From NCBI GenBank assembly GCA_021413965.1, contig JAIOPI010000010.1, forward strand, positions 248,001 to 312,000: 64,000 bases of DNA. The letters are read 5' to 3'. The position numbers and the translations under genes are program-made. The stretch comes from Lentisphaerota bacterium. Lineage in GTDB: Bacteria > Verrucomicrobiota > Kiritimatiellia > UBA8416 > JAIOPI01. The notes beneath the pieces are model-generated. The model was not told the DNA's origin. It saw nothing but the letters and a program-made list of their open reading frames with translations, and did not search any database. Shown piece by piece: positions 26,172 through 36,219 of this stretch (within the stretch, counting starts at the first letter, position 1; the number at the start of each line of letters is the position of its first letter).

Positions 26172-26678
26172 ATGGCCACCATCACGTTGAAGGGGAATTC
26201 TATTCACACCGTCGGGGAATTGCCGGCCGTTGGCCGCCCCGCCCCTGACTTCACCCTCACCAGCGGCAAGCTCGAGGATGTCACGCTCGCCACCTTTGCG
26301 GGGCGAAAGAAGATCCTCAACATCGTCCCCAGCCTCGACACCTCCACCTGCGCCATGTCGGCGCGGCAGTTTAACCAGCAGGCAGCCGCCCTGCCCGACA
26401 CCGTGGTCCTGTGCATCTCCGCCGACTTGCCCTTTGCGCAGGGGCGCTTCTGCTCCGCCGAAAAGATTCAGAACGTCACGCCGCTGTCCTCCTTCCGCTC
26501 GCCCCGCTTCGGCAAGGACTACGGCGTGGAAATCACCGATGGTCCGATCCGTGGTCTGCTGAGCCGGGCGATCGTCGTGCTCGATGCCGGGAACAGGGTG
26601 CTGTACACGCAGCAGGTGGGCGAAATTGCCGACGAACCCGATTACGCCGCCGCCCTCCAGGCCGCCCGCACGGCGTGA
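26172..26678 (+). CDS. tpx: thiol peroxidase
   Basis: A 168-residue atypical 2-Cys peroxiredoxin that reduces hydrogen peroxide and alkyl hydroperoxides with thioredoxin. The peroxidatic Cys is C60 in PSLDTSTCA and the resolving Cys is C94 in GRFCSAE, the standard Tpx positions; FRSPRFGKDYGV and DGPIRGLLSRAIVVLD are also family-typical. Ribosome site AAGGAGGAGG precedes the ATG. It has its own promoter and no partner reductase nearby. Confidence 0.96.
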   Translation: MATITLKGNSIHTVGELPAVGRPAPDFTLTSGKLEDVTLATFAGRKKILNIVPSLDTSTCAMSARQFNQQAAALPDTVVLCISADLPFAQGRFCSAEKIQNVTPLSSFRSPRFGKDYGVEITDGPIRGLLSRAIVVLDAGNRVLYTQQVGEIADEPDYAAALQAARTA

Positions 26679-26708
26679 GCGGGACGCTGCTCCGCGCCCT
26701 CCGGGCTC

Positions 26709-29132
26709 TCAGCATCCCGCCGCGGCTCTGCATGGCCCCGTCGCCACGTGCGCCGTGCGGTTTGCCCGCAGTGCCAGTTCCGCGTACCAGTACCCATCCC
26801 GGCGCTCCACACGCAGCAGCTTGGCCCCGCGCAAGCGGCGTACCTGCAGCCGGCCCGCCGTTCGCACCGTCACCACCTGCGCGTGCCGCGGCGTCAGCTC
26901 CGCCACCATGCCCAGCCGATCCCAGCGCAGCGACACGCCGATGCCGCCCCGCGCACGCAGACCGCGAATGGCCCCCTGGCGCCACGCCGACGGCAGCGCC
27001 GGCAGCAGCGACAGGAAACCCACGCGCGAACCGAGAAGCATCTCCTGCACGGCCGCAGCGAATCCGAGGTTGGCGTCGATCTGGAAAGGTGGCTGGCCCT
27101 TGAATCCCCAGAACCAGCTCACCCCCTGGCCGCGCCAGTCATTGTGATAGGTCAGCAGGTTCGCGCCCGTGCAGGCGCGCGTCAGCAAGTCCAAGCAGTC
27201 CCGCGCCCGGTCCCCCTCGCCCAGGCGCGCATAGATGGATGCCATGTGCGCAAACGACCACCCCGTCTGGGACTGCAGGCCCACGACCAGCCGCCGCTCG
27301 ACCGCGAGGCGCGCCGCCGCATACAGCGCCGGCGTGTCCTCCCGGTTCACGTCACATCCGGGGAACAGCGGGTAGAGATGCGATTGATGCCGGTGGTGAT
27401 ACTGGTCCTTCAAGTCAGGATGCAGCCACTCCTTCAGCGCGCCGTCTTCATTGACCGCATAAGACGGCATCTTCGCCAGCATGCCCCGCCACACCGCCAC
27501 GCGCGACGCCTCGATGCCCAGCGTTTCACAGGCCGCGCATAAATTGCCCAAGACCTCCCGCGCGATCGCCACGTCCATCGTGGCGTTGACCACGACGATC
27601 GAGCGCGGCGCCATGTCCGGCGAGTTCTCCGGCGACAGCGACGGCGTAAACACGTAGCGGCCATCCGGCCCCTCGACGAGAAAGTCCTCGTAGAACGCGG
27701 CCACCTCCATCAGGAACGGCACGGCCCGCGCGCGCAGGAACTCGCGGTCGCCCGTGTAGAGCCAATAGTCATAGACGAGCTGCGCGATCCAGCCCGCGCC
27801 GCCGGTCCAGTTGATCCATGCGCCGGCATGCAGGCGGCCATCCGTGGCCTGCGCGATCGGCGCCAGTACGCCGCGACAACCGAAGACCTTGCGCGCGTTC
27901 TCCCGCCAGTCCGGCAGGCAGCGCTCGTAGTAGTCCACGTACGGCAGGAGCACCTCCGCCAGATTGCCGCCCAGCGCCTGCCAATAGCACATCTGGATGT
28001 TCTCGTCGTTGTGGTAGTCCGACGACCAGGCCGGAAAGTAGTTGCCGTTCCACACGCCCTGCAGGTTTGCCGGCCACCCGCCCGGACGACTGCAGGAAAT
28101 CAGCAGATAGCGCCCGAAGGCAAACATCCGCGCCACCAGGGCCGCGGGCACCTGCCCATCGTACGCCTGCGCCAGCAGTTCCTCGTTGGTGGCGACAGCC
28201 GCATCCGGCCCCAGTTCCAGCTTCACGCGCTCGAAGAGCGGCCGGTGCCGGCGCGCGTGGCGCGCCAGGAGGCTCGCGTAGCGGTCCGGCAGCCGCGCGA
28301 GCGCCGCGCGCGCTTCGCCCATGGCGGCGGCCGCCGGCGTGTTGGCGAACACCCGCAGGCGCACCAGCACCTCATCCGCCCCCGTCACCACCACGGCATC
28401 GCCCCGCGCCTGCGTCGCGCCGCCGCGCACGCGGACATCTGCCAGCCCGCCGAACTCGCCGCCCGCCAGCACCGCGGTTCCCGGCGTGTAGCGCCCCGCA
28501 ATCCGCAATTCGCGCCCCTCCGCAGCCGACTCGAAGGCGAGCGGGATCGTGTCGCGCGTCAAGCCGTCCTGAAACCAGTTGTCGTCCCCGTTCGCCACCT
28601 CGTGCCGGCACAGCCGCAAGGTGACGCTGATCCGCCGCCGCCGGCTGGCGCGCAGGCGCATGACCACCACGTCATCCGCCCGCGAAACGAACACCTCACG
28701 CGTGTAGGTGGTGCCGGCCGCGAGCCAGGTCACGCGCGCCACGCCCGTGGCCAGGTCAAGCTGGCGGCGGTAATACGCAAAGGGCGGATGGGGCGCGTGG
28801 ATCACCTCGATGTCGAAGGCCGGGTGGTAGGGATCGACCCAGATCGTCCCGAGCGCGGGATTGGCGGCGCTCAACTTGTCGGCAAGGAAATTCGGCGCGG
28901 CGGCATACTGGCCCGTCGCCAGCAGGTGGCGCAAGGCCGGCACGTGCGCGGACACATCCGGCAGCTCCGGCTTGGCCGTGCGAAACCACAGCGCCTCGTG
29001 GTTGATCAGCACGCGCTCGTGCTGCACGTTGCCATACACCATCGCGCCAAGCGTGCCGTTGCCGCAAGGCAGCGCATCCTGCCAGCGCGCCGCCGGCTGC
29101 CGCAAGGTCAGGATCTGGACCGACTCGGACAT
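26709..29132 (-). CDS. GH95-family glycosidase (alpha-L-fucosidase-like)
   Basis: An 807-residue protein. The N-terminal beta-domain opens [18 protein letters not shown], the family's start, and is followed by an (alpha/alpha)6 barrel with [49 protein letters not shown] and ARLGEGDRA. The usual motif DYHxNINxQMNYW has two catalytic Asn; here the first is Asp and the second kept. The SPEN Glu, near the general acid, is present. It lacks a signal peptide and is probably cytoplasmic. The ATG at 29132 follows GGGAAGG and sits near the first domain. Fucosidase or L-galactosidase activity is likely, not certain. Confidence 0.85.
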   Translation of the reverse strand: MSESVQILTLRQPAARWQDALPCGNGTLGAMVYGNVQHERVLINHEALWFRTAKPELPDVSAHVPALRHLLATGQYAAAPNFLADKLSAANPALGTIWVDPYHPAFDIEVIHAPHPPFAYYRRQLDLATGVARVTWLAAGTTYTREVFVSRADDVVVMRLRASRRRRISVTLRLCRHEVANGDDNWFQDGLTRDTIPLAFESAAEGRELRIAGRYTPGTAVLAGGEFGGLADVRVRGGATQARGDAVVVTGADEVLVRLRVFANTPAAAAMGEARAALARLPDRYASLLARHARRHRPLFERVKLELGPDAAVATNEELLAQAYDGQVPAALVARMFAFGRYLLISCSRPGGWPANLQGVWNGNYFPAWSSDYHNDENIQMCYWQALGGNLAEVLLPYVDYYERCLPDWRENARKVFGCRGVLAPIAQATDGRLHAGAWINWTGGAGWIAQLVYDYWLYTGDREFLRARAVPFLMEVAAFYEDFLVEGPDGRYVFTPSLSPENSPDMAPRSIVVVNATMDVAIAREVLGNLCAACETLGIEASRVAVWRGMLAKMPSYAVNEDGALKEWLHPDLKDQYHHRHQSHLYPLFPGCDVNREDTPALYAAARLAVERRLVVGLQSQTGWSFAHMASIYARLGEGDRARDCLDLLTRACTGANLLTYHNDWRGQGVSWFWGFKGQPPFQIDANLGFAAAVQEMLLGSRVGFLSLLPALPSAWRQGAIRGLRARGGIGVSLRWDRLGMVAELTPRHAQVVTVRTAGRLQVRRLRGAKLLRVERRDGYWYAELALRANRTAHVATGPCRAAAGC

Positions 29133-29227
29133 GCGATACCACCTTCCCTCTACGTCCTGGAGCACACGGTCGTGGAAAGTTCCGCCGCCCGTCCTTCTCC
29201 AGTCTTCAGTCTGCAATTGGCCATGCG

Positions 29228-30220
29228 TCAGAGCCCCTGCAAGTTCGGCAGCGCGAACACCGGCTGCGGCTGGGCGAAGAAGGCATCCGCCTTCTCGCGC
29301 ATCGCCTCCACCGTGGGTGCCTGCTGCAACGCCGTGTCAAACGCGTGCCCGAAATGAAAATTGCGCGCGTAGTACTTCGAGAACAGGCGCAGGCGGCGCA
29401 CCGCCACGCGCGGCGGGAAATCGGCCGCGATATAGCCCTGCATCCGGCGCCAGACCTCGGCGTAGTCAACCGTCACCGGGCCCTCCCAGGCGGCAAACAG
29501 CCACGGGCGCGCCACCGCCATGCGCCCGATCATGAGGCCCGCCACGGACCGGAAATGCTCCGGATGCTCCTGCAGCGTCATGGCGCCCAGGATGTCGCCA
29601 TTCGCAATGATCGGCAGCCGCGTCTGTGCCGTGGCCCATGCGAACAGTTCATGGCGCGAGCGGCGCTTGAACTTGTCTTCGAAGAAGCGCGTGTGCAGCG
29701 TGATGGCGTCCACGCCGCTGTCCTCGATGGCGCGCAGCCGCTCCGCGAACCGGTCCTCGCTGCCGATCGCCGCGCTGCCGAGCCGGATCTTGACCGACAG
29801 CGGGCCCGGCCAGCAGCGCCGCACCTCGCGCAGCACGCGGATCAACGCCGGGAGATTCTCGAACAGGCGACTGCAGGCTTCGAGCTTGCGGATCACCGGC
29901 GCGTAGCAGGCCAGGTTCAGGTCAATGCCGTCCGGGGCCACCGTCGACAGCCGCTCGATAATCTGCTCGATCGGATCGTCCGGGCGCAGCATGAGCTGGT
30001 AGATCAGCCGCTTCTCGGTCGGGTGCCGCTTGCAGTACGGCGATTGCTGCAGATCCTCCTTCAGCAGCTTGCGCCCCGACAGCATCTCGGTGTAGTGCGC
30101 CCCGCAGCCGCCGAAATCCGCCAGCAGCCGCCGGAAGGCGCTGTGCGTAATCTCGGCCAGCGGCGCACAAAAGCGCGCCGGCTGCAACGTCAGCCCGCGG
30201 ATGGTCAGGGAGTCGAACAT
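29228..30220 (-). CDS. dus: tRNA-dihydrouridine synthase
   Basis: A 330-residue FMN TIM-barrel enzyme that reduces uridine to dihydrouridine in tRNA. Features: [22 protein letters not shown] at the start, [25 protein letters not shown] (catalytic Cys region), [31 protein letters not shown] and PIIANGDI with [15 protein letters not shown] at the end. The subfamily is unclear; the NLACYAP form departs from NxGCPxxK of the DusA-C groups. It lies 95 bases upstream of the GH95-type gene on the same strand. Confidence 0.9.
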   Translation of the reverse strand: MFDSLTIRGLTLQPARFCAPLAEITHSAFRRLLADFGGCGAHYTEMLSGRKLLKEDLQQSPYCKRHPTEKRLIYQLMLRPDDPIEQIIERLSTVAPDGIDLNLACYAPVIRKLEACSRLFENLPALIRVLREVRRCWPGPLSVKIRLGSAAIGSEDRFAERLRAIEDSGVDAITLHTRFFEDKFKRRSRHELFAWATAQTRLPIIANGDILGAMTLQEHPEHFRSVAGLMIGRMAVARPWLFAAWEGPVTVDYAEVWRRMQGYIAADFPPRVAVRRLRLFSKYYARNFHFGHAFDTALQQAPTVEAMREKADAFFAQPQPVFALPNLQGL

Positions 30221-30579
30221 CAGCCGGCGATCCTCGGGTATACCCGCCCGCCCGCCAAGCCCAAAGCGCGGTATCCTCGGCGCGGCTCGGCAGGGACGCC
30301 TCGCCCCACCTGCGGAAAGCGAGATTCACTATACGTATCTGAGGTGGGGCGAGGCGTCCCGCCGAGCCGCTTCCCCGCTGAGCATGACGCACGTCTGTGC
30401 CGATTCGCGGATTCCCGGGCGGGGATGTGTCCTCACATCCCCGCCCGGTCTCGTGAGCGGGCCCCGTGTGCGGCAGATTCTGCCGGTGTTGTGGGCGGGC
30501 CACACCGTGGCCCGCGTGCTGTCGTTTGTGCTTTACCCGCGCGCGGGGCGTGCCCATCCTTGGCGCCGGGGGGGAGATC
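30221..30579. other. intergenic region between divergent genes
   Basis: No gene. The left half is occupied by the palindromic element at 30282-30370. The rest serves as the upstream region of dus (leftwards) and the dioxygenase (rightwards); no clear promoter was found. Confidence 0.5.
30282..30370 (-). repeat. 89-bp palindromic MITE-like element, copy 1
   Basis: Near-perfect arms of 30 and 29 bases (30282-30311 and 30342-30370) differ only by one inserted A in the left arm and enclose a 30-base loop. A second copy at 60013-60100 matches in the opposite orientation, including AGCGAGATTC in the loop. No target duplication is evident. Called minus relative to copy 2. Confidence 0.85.
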
Positions 30580-31401
30580 ATGTCGCACACGTTCACACCG
30601 CCGGCCGCGCGCGCGGCCTACGCGGAAAATGGATTCCATCTGGCACCGGCCTGCGGGCTGCCGGCCGACGCCATCGCCCGTGCCGTCACCGGCATGGATG
30701 CCGTCCGCGCCGGCCGCTACGACACCGGCGTCCCGCCGGAACCGTCGTCGTGGAAGCCGGGTGACGACCCGCGCAGGCTCTGCAAGATTGAAATGCCGCA
30801 GGTCGCCAACCGCGCCATCTACGACCTGCTCCTGCACCCGGCCCTGGGCCAACTCGCCGCCGCACTCACCGGTGCACGCCTCGTGCAGGTCTGGTGGGTG
30901 CAGCTGCTGTACAAGCCCGCTGGCGACGCGGGCCAGGCCATCCATACCAACATCGGATGGCACCAGGACCGGACCTACTGGCAGGAGTGGGAGGACGACA
31001 GCCAACTCTTCACCGCCTGGATCGCGCTCAGCGACGTCACCGCGGACGCCGGCCCCATGCGCTTCGTGCGCGGGTCCCACCGTTGGGGCACCCTCAAGGA
31101 AAGCGATTTCATGGCCCAGGATCACGCCGCCCAACTCGCGCAGATGAATCTGCCCGCGGGCGCACGCTGGGAGGAAGTCCCCGCTATCCTCCCCCCCGGC
31201 GGCGTGAGCGTCCACAACGATCTCACCATCCACGGCAGCGGCCCGAACCTGTCGCAGGGTCCGCGCCGAAGCGTCGCCGTGCACCTGCGCACCGAGAACG
31301 CCCACCCCCGCGATGCCGCCAAGGTGAACCCCGAGGCCTTCAACAAGACCATCTTTCTCGAAGACCCCCGCTATTGCCCCGTGATTTACCGGGCGGACTA
31401 G
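30580..31401 (+). CDS. phytanoyl-CoA dioxygenase (PhyH) family protein
   Basis: A 273-residue Fe(II)/2-oxoglutarate-type dioxygenase. The metal triad is visible: H128 and D130 in GWHQDRTYW, and H218 in [11 protein letters not shown], with an Arg about ten residues later (GPRRSV) for the 2-oxoglutarate carboxylate. The family hydroxylates very diverse small molecules, so the substrate is open. The start at 30580 follows GGGGGGGAG. It stands alone; leuC starts 92 bases after it from its own promoter. Confidence 0.88.
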   Translation: MSHTFTPPAARAAYAENGFHLAPACGLPADAIARAVTGMDAVRAGRYDTGVPPEPSSWKPGDDPRRLCKIEMPQVANRAIYDLLLHPALGQLAAALTGARLVQVWWVQLLYKPAGDAGQAIHTNIGWHQDRTYWQEWEDDSQLFTAWIALSDVTADAGPMRFVRGSHRWGTLKESDFMAQDHAAQLAQMNLPAGARWEEVPAILPPGGVSVHNDLTIHGSGPNLSQGPRRSVAVHLRTENAHPRDAAKVNPEAFNKTIFLEDPRYCPVIYRAD

Positions 31402-31454
31402 CGCGTCGACGATCCGTCGCGTTGCGCATGTTCTCAGGGGCTTTCGCTCGCGAC

Positions 31455-31484
31455 TTGCACCCCGGCATCCCGGTGCGATATGAT
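31455..31484 (+). promoter_or_regulatory. sigma-70-like promoter of leuCD
   Basis: TTGCAC and TATGAT are 18 bases apart. The predicted transcript start, about seven bases after the -10 box (near 31491), falls only about three bases before the leuC ATG at 31494, implying an almost leaderless mRNA. Confidence 0.55.
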
Positions 31485-31493
31485 CTTCGGATT

Positions 31494-32894
31494 ATGCCTA
31501 AGACACTTTTCCAGAAGATCTGGGATCGCCATGTGGCCGGCGTGATGCCCGACGGCACCACCCTGCTCTATATCGATCGCCACCTGATTCATGAAGTCAC
31601 CAGCCCCCAGGCCTTCGAAGGCCTGCGCCTGTCCGGACGCAAAGTCCGCCGCCCGGAACTGACCATCGCGACGATGGACCACAACGTGCCCACGGACGAC
31701 CGCTCCGTGATCAAGGACCCCATCTCCAAGGCCCAGATCGAGGCCCTGGAGAACTACTGCCGCGAGTTCGGCGTCACCCTCTACGGGCTGGGCCACGCGC
31801 GCCAGGGCATCGTGCACATCATCGGGCCGGAACTGGGCCTGACCCTGCCCGGCACCACCATCGTGTGCGGCGATTCGCACACCTCGACCCACGGGGCCTT
31901 CGGGACGCTGGCCTTCGGCATCGGCACCTCCGAAGTCGAACACGTGCTGGCCACCCAGACCCTGCGCCAGTCCACCCCCGGCACCTTCAAGGTCGAGTAC
32001 ACCGGAACCCTGCGCCCCGGCGTGACGGCCAAGGACATGATCCTGAAACTGATCGGCATGATCGGCACGGCCGGCGGCACGGGCAGCGTGCTCGAATACA
32101 CGGGCGCGGCGGTGCGCGCGCTCTCCATGGAAGAGCGCATGACCATCTGCAACATGAGCATCGAGGGCGGCGCACGGGCCGGCATGATCGCGCCGGACGA
32201 CACCACCTTCGAGTACATCAGCCGCGACAAGCGCCCGTTCGCCCCGCAAGGTGAGGCGCTGGACAAGGCGATCGCCTTCTGGAAGACGCTGCCGTCCGAT
32301 GCCGGCGCCGCCTATGATCGCGAGCTCACCATCGATGTGAACCAGCTGGCGCCGCAGATCACCTGGGGCACCAGCCCCGGCATGGTCGCCGACGTCACGG
32401 CGCGGGTGCCGGACCCGGATGGCGTTCCCGGCTACAACCGCACCGACGTGGAGAAGGCCCTGGACTACATGGGCCTGACGCCGGGCACCCCGCTGACCGA
32501 CCTGGCCGTGGACACCGTCTTCATCGGCAGTTGCACCAACGGCCGCATCGAAGACCTGCGCCGCGCCGCGATCGTGTTCGCCGGCCGCGCGGTCGCCAAG
32601 GGCGTCCGCGTGCTGGTCGTGCCGGGCTCCGAGCAGGTGCGCAAGCAGGCCGAGGGCGAAGGGCTGGACAAGGTCTTCAAGCGCGCGGGCTGTGAGTGGC
32701 GGTTCGCGGGCTGCAGCATGTGCCTGGGTATGAACCCGGATCAGCTCAAGCCGCAACAGCGCTGCGCCTCGACGTCAAACCGCAATTTCGAAGGCCGCCA
32801 GGGCAAGGGCGGACGGACCCACCTGGTCAGCCCGGAAATGGCCGCGGCCGCCGCCATCGCCGGCCACTTTGTCGATTTCAGAACGTGGAAGTGA
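31494..32894 (+). CDS. leuC: 3-isopropylmalate dehydratase, large subunit
   Basis: A 466-residue aconitase-superfamily enzyme of leucine synthesis, converting 2- to 3-isopropylmalate with LeuD. It starts [13 protein letters not shown], and has [41 protein letters not shown], and the three 4Fe-4S Cys in GSCTNGR and CSMCLGMN. Length is standard. No ribosome site precedes the ATG; the nearby promoter suggests leaderless translation. leuD follows after 23 bases. Confidence 0.97.
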   Translation: MPKTLFQKIWDRHVAGVMPDGTTLLYIDRHLIHEVTSPQAFEGLRLSGRKVRRPELTIATMDHNVPTDDRSVIKDPISKAQIEALENYCREFGVTLYGLGHARQGIVHIIGPELGLTLPGTTIVCGDSHTSTHGAFGTLAFGIGTSEVEHVLATQTLRQSTPGTFKVEYTGTLRPGVTAKDMILKLIGMIGTAGGTGSVLEYTGAAVRALSMEERMTICNMSIEGGARAGMIAPDDTTFEYISRDKRPFAPQGEALDKAIAFWKTLPSDAGAAYDRELTIDVNQLAPQITWGTSPGMVADVTARVPDPDGVPGYNRTDVEKALDYMGLTPGTPLTDLAVDTVFIGSCTNGRIEDLRRAAIVFAGRAVAKGVRVLVVPGSEQVRKQAEGEGLDKVFKRAGCEWRFAGCSMCLGMNPDQLKPQQRCASTSNRNFEGRQGKGGRTHLVSPEMAAAAAIAGHFVDFRTWK

Positions 32895-32917
32895 TTCGCA
32901 AGACGTGAGGCAAACGC

Positions 32918-33556
32918 ATGCAACCCTTTGTCAAAGAACGCGGGATCGTGGCCACACTCGACCGGGCCAACGTCGACACGGACCAGATCATTCCCAAGCA
33001 GTTCCTGAAATCCATCCGGCGCACCGGTTTCGGCGAGGCGCTGTTCATTGACTGGAAGCGGCGCCCGGACGGCACCCCGGACCCGGATTTTGCGCTGAAC
33101 CAGCCGCGTTTCAAGGACGCCAGGATCCTGGTCGCACGTAACAACTTCGGCTGCGGCTCGAGCCGGGAGCATGCGGTCTGGGCCGTCGTGCAGGCCGGGT
33201 TCCGCACGGTCATCGCCCCGCGCAAGACCACCGCCAACGGCGAGGTCCCGGCCTTCGCGGATATCTTCGCCAACAACTGCGTCAAGAACGGCCTGCTCAC
33301 CATCGAACTGACCGAGCGGGAGGTGGATCAGCTCTTTGCCGTCGTGGCGGCCACGCCGGGACTCGAAGCCACCGTGGACCTCGCCGCACAAACCATCACG
33401 CTGCACGCCGCCACGCCCGTCGTCATCCGGTTCGAGATCGATCCGGTCCGCAAGGATCACCTGCTGCGCGGGCTGGACGACATCGCCATGACCCTGGACT
33501 ACGAGCCCCAGATCTCGGCCTTCGAGAAGACGCACGACGCGCAAATGCCGAGATAG
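32918..33556 (+). CDS. leuD: 3-isopropylmalate dehydratase, small subunit
   Basis: A 212-residue partner of LeuC carrying the swivelling domain. Motifs: VATLDRANVDTDQIIPKQFLKSI near the start, ALNQPRFKDARILVARNNFGCGSSREHAVWA (phosphate and substrate loop), ADIFANNCVKNGLL, and the C-terminal FEIDPVRKDHLLRGLDDIAMTL. It has a GTGAGG ribosome site and forms a two-gene operon with leuC. leuA, leuB and others are not in the window. Confidence 0.97.
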   Translation: MQPFVKERGIVATLDRANVDTDQIIPKQFLKSIRRTGFGEALFIDWKRRPDGTPDPDFALNQPRFKDARILVARNNFGCGSSREHAVWAVVQAGFRTVIAPRKTTANGEVPAFADIFANNCVKNGLLTIELTEREVDQLFAVVAATPGLEATVDLAAQTITLHAATPVVIRFEIDPVRKDHLLRGLDDIAMTLDYEPQISAFEKTHDAQMPR

Positions 33557-33615
33557 AATGCCGGGTGATAACCCGGGCGTGACGACCACGAGTCGTCTCG
33601 TACGGCATTTGGACT

Positions 33616-35736
33616 ATGAATGCATTCCCGGGGCGCCCTCGCCCATCATCGAACGCCTCGCCTGACCATGGTGGTCCGACCCTCCGGTTGATGTACCCCT
33701 TTGCGGCCGTCATCCTGCTGGTGGGGTTGCTGAACCACGTCTTGCCGCGCCACTACGCCTTCTTCGCCTTCGACCACGCCTCCTTCATCGCACCTCCCTT
33801 TGCCATCCTGTGGACCGGCACCGCCCTGCTCATGCTCGGGGCCGCCGCGCTCCTGCCGATTCGCCGCCGCGCCGCCGCTGGCCTGCAAGTTGGCACCGCG
33901 CTCCTGTTGGTGGCGTCGCTCGGCCTCTTCCGCACACCGGTCCCCGGACTCCAGGGCGACGGCGAATCCGGCGGGTACCCGCCCATGCATTCCACGGCCC
34001 GGCTGTACACCTACCCAAACCTGAGCGGACGCCTGCACAGCTTCCTGTCGGATGCCGTCAAAGCCGCATCCCAGAGCCGCGTGGACTGCCCATATCAATT
34101 CTCCAATCTGCTTCATCAGGACCGCCCCACGCAGTCGGCGTCAATCCTCGTGACGCTCCTGACCGGCGGCGTCTTGATGGCCACGGTCATGCTCTGGACC
34201 CGCCGGCGCCTGGCCCCGGCGAACCGGCTCGGCATCTCGCTGCTCCTGCTGTCCAGCCCGGCCATGCTCGGTGCGTATGGCCACTTCGATTCCTATATCG
34301 TGCCCTCGGCCCTGGTGATGGTGTGGTACATGGCGCTGCGCGACCTGTTGCGCCAGCCACGGCGCATGTGGCGCCACGGGTGGCTGGTCGTGGTGTCGAT
34401 TCTCGCCGTGTGGGCGCATCCCTTGCTGGGCCTCCTGCCCTGCCTGTCCCTGGCGCTGGGGCTTTGGTACGGGTGGGTGCGGCTATGCCGGGCCCGCGGC
34501 TGGTGTACGCGCGGCCGATGGGGCCTGCTGACAACGCCTCCGGGCACCGCCGTGGTCGCCGCCGGTCTGCTGGCCGGCTTTCTGCCCGGCCTGCTCCTGA
34601 ATGGCAGACCCGAATTCCTGCACCCCGAGTTGGCTTCCCTTCGCGGCGCGCTCCTGCACGAGAAACTCATGTCGGCGTTGCAGGCCGCCTTCACCCCGTG
34701 CCTTCTGGCGGCTGTGGCGTGGCGCCACGACCCGTCGCGGATGCGCAGGCTCAGCCCCTTTCAGGCCTTCTGCGTCTTTGGCGGGACCTTCACGTTCACC
34801 ATGATGATCACCATGCGCCTGGGGTATGGCATCAAGGACGAATTCATCTACTCAATGCTGGGGCAAATCGTCCTCGGCGCCGCCGTGTTCGGCGCGTTGA
34901 CGTGTCGCGCCGACCGGCGCCTCCTGCTGTACGCGGGCGTGCTTAGCGTCTTCCTGTTTGTGCCGCGCGTCTATCTCAACGGCAGCCGCTTGCTCAGCGA
35001 GCGCATGCTGGCTTACATGCCACATGACCCTTGCTGGGCCAACCGGGAACTCAGCCCGTACTGGCTGGCGGCCCAATGCCTGCCCTTGGACACGGAGGAC
35101 TATCGCCAGGCGCGGCTGGCCATTCTTGAGGAGGGATTCCGGAACCCGCGGCCGATGTGGTCCTCGGACCTCTACCGCGAGCGAAGCCTCGCGCTGTATG
35201 CCGCCTGGTGCTGTGCGTTCGAGGACAAATCCAGGGGGCTCCCCGCCATCCGGGCCCTCGTCAGCGTCAGCCCGTGGTACCTGCAGGAGTTGTGGCGTTC
35301 CCCCGGCATCTTCGGGACCGACCGCTACAATCCACACGCGCCATGGATTGCGCGCACCTGGTCGGAGGACGTCCGCCAAGCCCTGCCTCCGCCGTCCCTC
35401 CAGGAGCGCGCCGCGGCGCAGGTTCCATGGGATCGCCTGGAGCAACTGCAGCGGGATCAACCACCGGCGGCGCTTCTGCCCGGAGGGGGCCGCGACGCGG
35501 CATCCTGCGACCTCTATCGACTCGGCTACGCGCTGGGCACAACCCTGCGAAACGACGACGCACGCAAGGGCCTGCTGCGTGATCGCGTGGCATTGACACA
35601 GGCGGCGGAGGAACAACGGAACGCCGCCGATTCGCGGCACACCACGCGCCAACAATTTGGCGTCTGGCGGCTTGGCTTGTTCGATGGCTATGGCGCGGGG
35701 ACGCCCGTGATCCCGCTGGAGAGCCGCACGCGCTGA
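33616..35736 (+). CDS. large polytopic membrane protein of unknown function
   Basis: A 706-residue protein with about ten to eleven hydrophobic helices up to residue about 450 and a soluble C-terminal part of about 250 residues. A long loop after the third helix contains GGYPPMHSTARLYTYPNLSGRL and could be extracytoplasmic. The layout (many helices, then a soluble tail) resembles GT-C-type membrane enzymes, but no acidic catalytic loop or known motif was seen. The start is uncertain: neither the ATG at 33616 nor that at 33691 (directly before the first helix) has a clear ribosome site. Confidence 0.65.
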   Translation: MNAFPGRPRPSSNASPDHGGPTLRLMYPFAAVILLVGLLNHVLPRHYAFFAFDHASFIAPPFAILWTGTALLMLGAAALLPIRRRAAAGLQVGTALLLVASLGLFRTPVPGLQGDGESGGYPPMHSTARLYTYPNLSGRLHSFLSDAVKAASQSRVDCPYQFSNLLHQDRPTQSASILVTLLTGGVLMATVMLWTRRRLAPANRLGISLLLLSSPAMLGAYGHFDSYIVPSALVMVWYMALRDLLRQPRRMWRHGWLVVVSILAVWAHPLLGLLPCLSLALGLWYGWVRLCRARGWCTRGRWGLLTTPPGTAVVAAGLLAGFLPGLLLNGRPEFLHPELASLRGALLHEKLMSALQAAFTPCLLAAVAWRHDPSRMRRLSPFQAFCVFGGTFTFTMMITMRLGYGIKDEFIYSMLGQIVLGAAVFGALTCRADRRLLLYAGVLSVFLFVPRVYLNGSRLLSERMLAYMPHDPCWANRELSPYWLAAQCLPLDTEDYRQARLAILEEGFRNPRPMWSSDLYRERSLALYAAWCCAFEDKSRGLPAIRALVSVSPWYLQELWRSPGIFGTDRYNPHAPWIARTWSEDVRQALPPPSLQERAAAQVPWDRLEQLQRDQPPAALLPGGGRDAASCDLYRLGYALGTTLRNDDARKGLLRDRVALTQAAEEQRNAADSRHTTRQQFGVWRLGLFDGYGAGTPVIPLESRTR

Positions 35737-35737
35737 G

Positions 35738-36067
35738 TCAACGCCGGCGCGAACTCCGAAAGGCATCGACCACCACCCACGCGGCATTTGTCTTGATCAG
35801 GTACGCGTGGTAATCGCAAGCCAGCGTCGTCCATTGCAGGTGACGCACGTTGCCGCGATACGTGGGCACCCGGCCTTGGATGGCATCCAGCATGGGGCCG
35901 CTCGTCGGTTCGCCGGGGACCAGCGCCCCCACGACCTCATCCACCGGCGCCGGCCCCTCTTTCCAAATGAGCCAGCCCTCGTCGTGCCCCACCCAGTGGC
36001 GCAGGGATCCGGCACCGATGCACCCCGCGAGCCCCAGGGCAAAGACCATCGCCGCGATCGCCTTCAT
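35738..36067 (-). CDS. small putative lipoprotein
   Basis: A 109-residue protein with a lipoprotein signal: KAIAAMVFALGLAGC, lipobox LAGC at residues 13-16. The mature part has WVGHDEGWLIWKEGPAP and a C-terminal segment HAYLIKTNAAWVVVDAFRSSRRR. The ATG at 36067 is chosen because it puts the signal at the N-terminus. It nearly abuts the convergent membrane-protein gene (stops 2 bases apart). No family recognised. Confidence 0.6.
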   Translation of the reverse strand: MKAIAAMVFALGLAGCIGAGSLRHWVGHDEGWLIWKEGPAPVDEVVGALVPGEPTSGPMLDAIQGRVPTYRGNVRHLQWTTLACDYHAYLIKTNAAWVVVDAFRSSRRR

Positions 36068-36118
36068 GACGCTTGACTCCAGGCCGGCGAAACCGCCGGC
36101 TCCATGCGGCTGCAGGAA

Positions 36119-36141
36119 CTGGAGCCGGCCGTCCCGGCCGG
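36119..36141 (+). repeat. REP-like hairpin repeat, copy B
   Basis: CTGGAG, stem CCGGCC, loop GTCCC, complement GGCCGG. It is identical over 23 bases to the reverse complement of copy C at 47066-47088. A related 7-bp hairpin (GCCGGCG-AAAC-CGCCGGC, 36083-36100) lies just before it, flanked by CTCCAG in reverse, as if it were a degenerate inverted partner. Confidence 0.75.
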
Positions 36142-36219
36142 ATTGCACTTCACGCACGTGATGAACCTGGCGCCCCTCTGGCGGCCGAGTCCACGGATCC
36201 GGGACGCGAGGTTCCGGCA

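Noticed and set aside
30894..31493. Long N-terminal extension of leuC overlapping the dioxygenase gene
   Set aside because: LeuC proteins begin close to [11 protein letters not shown]; the upstream part is out of frame with, and shadows, the dioxygenase gene.
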